Assembly (NCBI GenBank): GCA_948742005.1
Contig: CAPYQR010000024.1
Span: 1 to 14,724, forward strand
Source: an uncultured bacterium
Lineage (GTDB): Bacteria; Cyanobacteriota; Vampirovibrionia; Gastranaerophilales; Gastranaerophilaceae
Reading direction: 5' to 3'
DNA: 14,724 bases
In this document: positions 13,548-14,724 of the stretch, one piece after another
Position numbering within the stretch: position 1 is the first letter of the stretch
How the letters are laid out: every line of letters starts with the position of its first letter
The notes under the pieces: generated by a model
Seen by the model: only the letters and a program-made list of their open reading frames with translations
Database searches by the model: none
Told to the model about the DNA's origin: nothing
Translations under genes and position numbers: made by a program

Positions 13548-14402
13548 ATGAAACATAAATTTGAACCTATATACATTCAAGAAGAAAAAAGAAATATTAG
13601 TGATTTAAAAACTAATGAGAACTGCATTAATTTATTTAATGAAATAAGCAACATTAGAAGTTTTATGGATAGTTATTCTTTTTTACAATTTGGTCGCTCT
13701 ATCGTTTTTTTACAAAATACAACAATACCACCTTTTGATATAAGCTTAATCATGAATTCTATACAACAAACACTTGGTAGTTTTGAAGCTTGTTGTCGTT
13801 TAGGAAATTTTTCTGATGCCTATACTTTGCTACGAAAATATAGAGATGATTTATTTTTTTATCTATATATAATCCTTATTTCAAAAGAACAACCAAAAGA
13901 AGACGATATATTAGTTCAAAACCTTAAAGCTTGGTTAAAAAATGAATTATGTAACTTGTATATTTCAGACATACTAAAGTATATTGGTTTATCAAAGAGC
14001 CTGGCATATACAATAAAAAAATATAATTTGCAAAAAACTTTTATTAACTTAGGTGTAAAGTTAAATAATTTTACACATGCAAATGGACATTCATTTTACA
14101 ACAAACCATTTTTTCACTATAAAATAAAAAATGAGCAACAAAATTTATGTAAGGATTTAAGTGAAATCCTAAATTACATAACAACAACTTTTGTTCTACT
14201 ATCAGCTGTCTGCAACCCAATCTCAATTATGTCAACAGATTATACTGATTATTTAGATTGTAATATAATACCTCCTCCAGATAGTCAATACTGGGTAGCT
14301 CCATTTATTATAAAATTTTTAGAACAACGAAAAAGTTTAATTGATATAAATTGTATAAAATATTTACAAGATAACACAGGAATGCAATTATTAGAAAAAT
14401 AA
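13548..14402 (+). CDS. Unrecognised 284-aa protein next to tRNA-Leu, possibly HEPN-like
   Basis: ATG 13548 lies ten bases past the tRNA, with no Shine-Dalgarno; longer readings run through the tRNA and are rejected. The protein is soluble, mostly helical and rich in Ile, Asn, Lys and Tyr. Two patches look conserved: SFEACCRLGNFSDAYTLLRKYRDDLFFYLY (78-107) and LGVKLNNFTHANGHSFYN (168-185). The second, with N-F-T-H, recalls the Rx4-6H-type end of HEPN domains, but the first position is not Arg, so this is a loose resemblance. I recall similar unnamed proteins of about 280 residues in scattered bacteria but cannot name a family. Codon use differs from the neighbours (many ATA, AGA and CTA), suggesting horizontal transfer, and its place right after a tRNA agrees with this. 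A defence or mobile-element accessory role is possible but not shown. Confidence 0.7.
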   Translation: MKHKFEPIYIQEEKRNISDLKTNENCINLFNEISNIRSFMDSYSFLQFGRSIVFLQNTTIPPFDISLIMNSIQQTLGSFEACCRLGNFSDAYTLLRKYRDDLFFYLYIILISKEQPKEDDILVQNLKAWLKNELCNLYISDILKYIGLSKSLAYTIKKYNLQKTFINLGVKLNNFTHANGHSFYNKPFFHYKIKNEQQNLCKDLSEILNYITTTFVLLSAVCNPISIMSTDYTDYLDCNIIPPPDSQYWVAPFIIKFLEQRKSLIDINCIKYLQDNTGMQLLEK

Positions 14403-14414
14403 CTATTTCAATTA

Positions 14415-14567
14415 TCATGCACATTCTAAACCAAGTGCCATTCTCATATTGTAATAAACTTGTGTATCATCTTTTATTGTGCTAATAATTGAGTTGCAAA
14501 GTTCCAATGACGGAAGCTTTGCGACATTACTTTGAATTTTAAATTTAATTAAACACCTGAAAAGTAT
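14415..14567 (-). pseudogene. Possible gene remnant, C-terminal fragment only
   Basis: On the minus strand an open frame from a TAA at 14570-14568 to TGA at 14417-14415 reads as 50 protein-like residues, with VAKLPSLELCNSIISTIKDD and YYNMRMALGLECA. It has no start codon in a plausible place (only two internal Met near the end) and no ribosome-binding site, so it looks like the 3' end of a gene whose front was lost or shifted. No family recognised. It lies just downstream of the partial gene at 14582, so the two might be pieces of one gene. A chance open frame is a real alternative. Confidence 0.25.
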
Positions 14568-14581
14568 TTATGAAAAGAATA

Positions 14582-14724
14582 TTATTTTCTTTTGACAGAT
14601 ATCTTATTATTATCCTTACGCGCAAGCGAATTAATGGCATTTGCGCAAATTTGAGTTAGGGGTTCTCCAATGGCAGATTTATAATTAAACCCTAATAACT
14701 GCATGGTTTTAAGTGTATCAACAC
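14582..14724 (-). CDS. C-terminal end of an unrecognised protein, cut by the window edge
   Basis: The last 46 residues of a minus-strand gene entering from the right edge: VDTLKTMQLLGFNYKSAIGE, then PLTQICANAINSLARKDNN and a basic end ISVKRK before TAA at 14584-14582. The mix of hydrophobic and charged residues and the codon use look coding. An internal Met (MQLLG) could be a start, but there is no ribosome-binding site and the frame stays open to the edge, so a partial gene is preferred. Too little is visible to name a family. Confidence 0.5.
   Translation of the reverse strand, partial: VDTLKTMQLLGFNYKSAIGEPLTQICANAINSLARKDNNKISVKRK

Noticed and set aside
14403..14724. Direct repeat of the tRNA-Leu 3' end (att site)
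   Set aside because: No stretch resembling the T arm and acceptor end of the tRNA is present in this part.

Overview
The window is AT-rich chromosomal DNA, roughly 30% G+C by eye, from a bacterium with Sec-independent housekeeping genes, flagellar rod genes and a group-4-hydrogenase-type membrane subunit. Strong sigma70-like promoters with 17-bp spacers and purine-rich Shine-Dalgarno sites are easy to see. The gene content, the AT-rich codon use and a short N-terminal 'LTFQGK' tag on one small membrane protein make me think of gut Vampirovibrionia/Melainabacteria (Gastranaerophilales). That placement is inference, not proven; a low-GC Firmicute is the main alternative.

Layout. 1-3009 (all minus): the N-terminal part of a HyfB-like proton-translocating membrane subunit runs off the left edge; then glmS, and a small acidic protein with its own promoter and terminator. 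3117-6962 (minus): one apparent operon, transcribed from near 7080, with two FlgF/FlgG-family rod proteins, flgB, flgC, a tail-anchored DUF4145-type protein and a HAD-superfamily hydrolase. 7156-8829 (plus): a long TPR protein, divergent from the flagellar operon, whose promoter places the transcription start at the start codon. 8845-9579 (minus): a multi-span membrane protein of unknown function. 9665-12317 (minus): miaB behind a homocitrate/isopropylmalate/citramalate synthase-family gene, probably co-transcribed. 12539-13327 (plus): a second unknown membrane protein with a clear promoter and a palindrome at the transcription start. 13343-13422: a GC-rich segment with strong RNA folding potential. 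13456-13537: tRNA-Leu(GAG). 13548-14402 (plus): an unrecognised 284-aa protein starting ten bases after the tRNA and using codons unlike the rest. 14403-14724: a probable gene remnant and the C-terminus of another minus-strand gene leaving the right edge.

How it fits together. The left and centre are ordinary core functions: amino-sugar supply for the cell wall (GlmS), tRNA modification (MiaB), acyl-CoA condensation, and the flagellar rod. Part of a respiratory/hydrogenase complex is also present. The accessory part starts at the tRNA-Leu gene: the base and codon use change there, and the genes become unrecognisable or fragmentary, which suggests a tRNA-associated insertion site. The most interesting points are the structured GC-rich segment before the tRNA, the leaderless TPR gene, the unusual flagellar operon (no fliE after flgC, with a DUF4145 membrane protein in that place), and the tRNA-linked unknown gene. 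I see no CRISPR array, transposase, integrase or clear multi-gene defence system.
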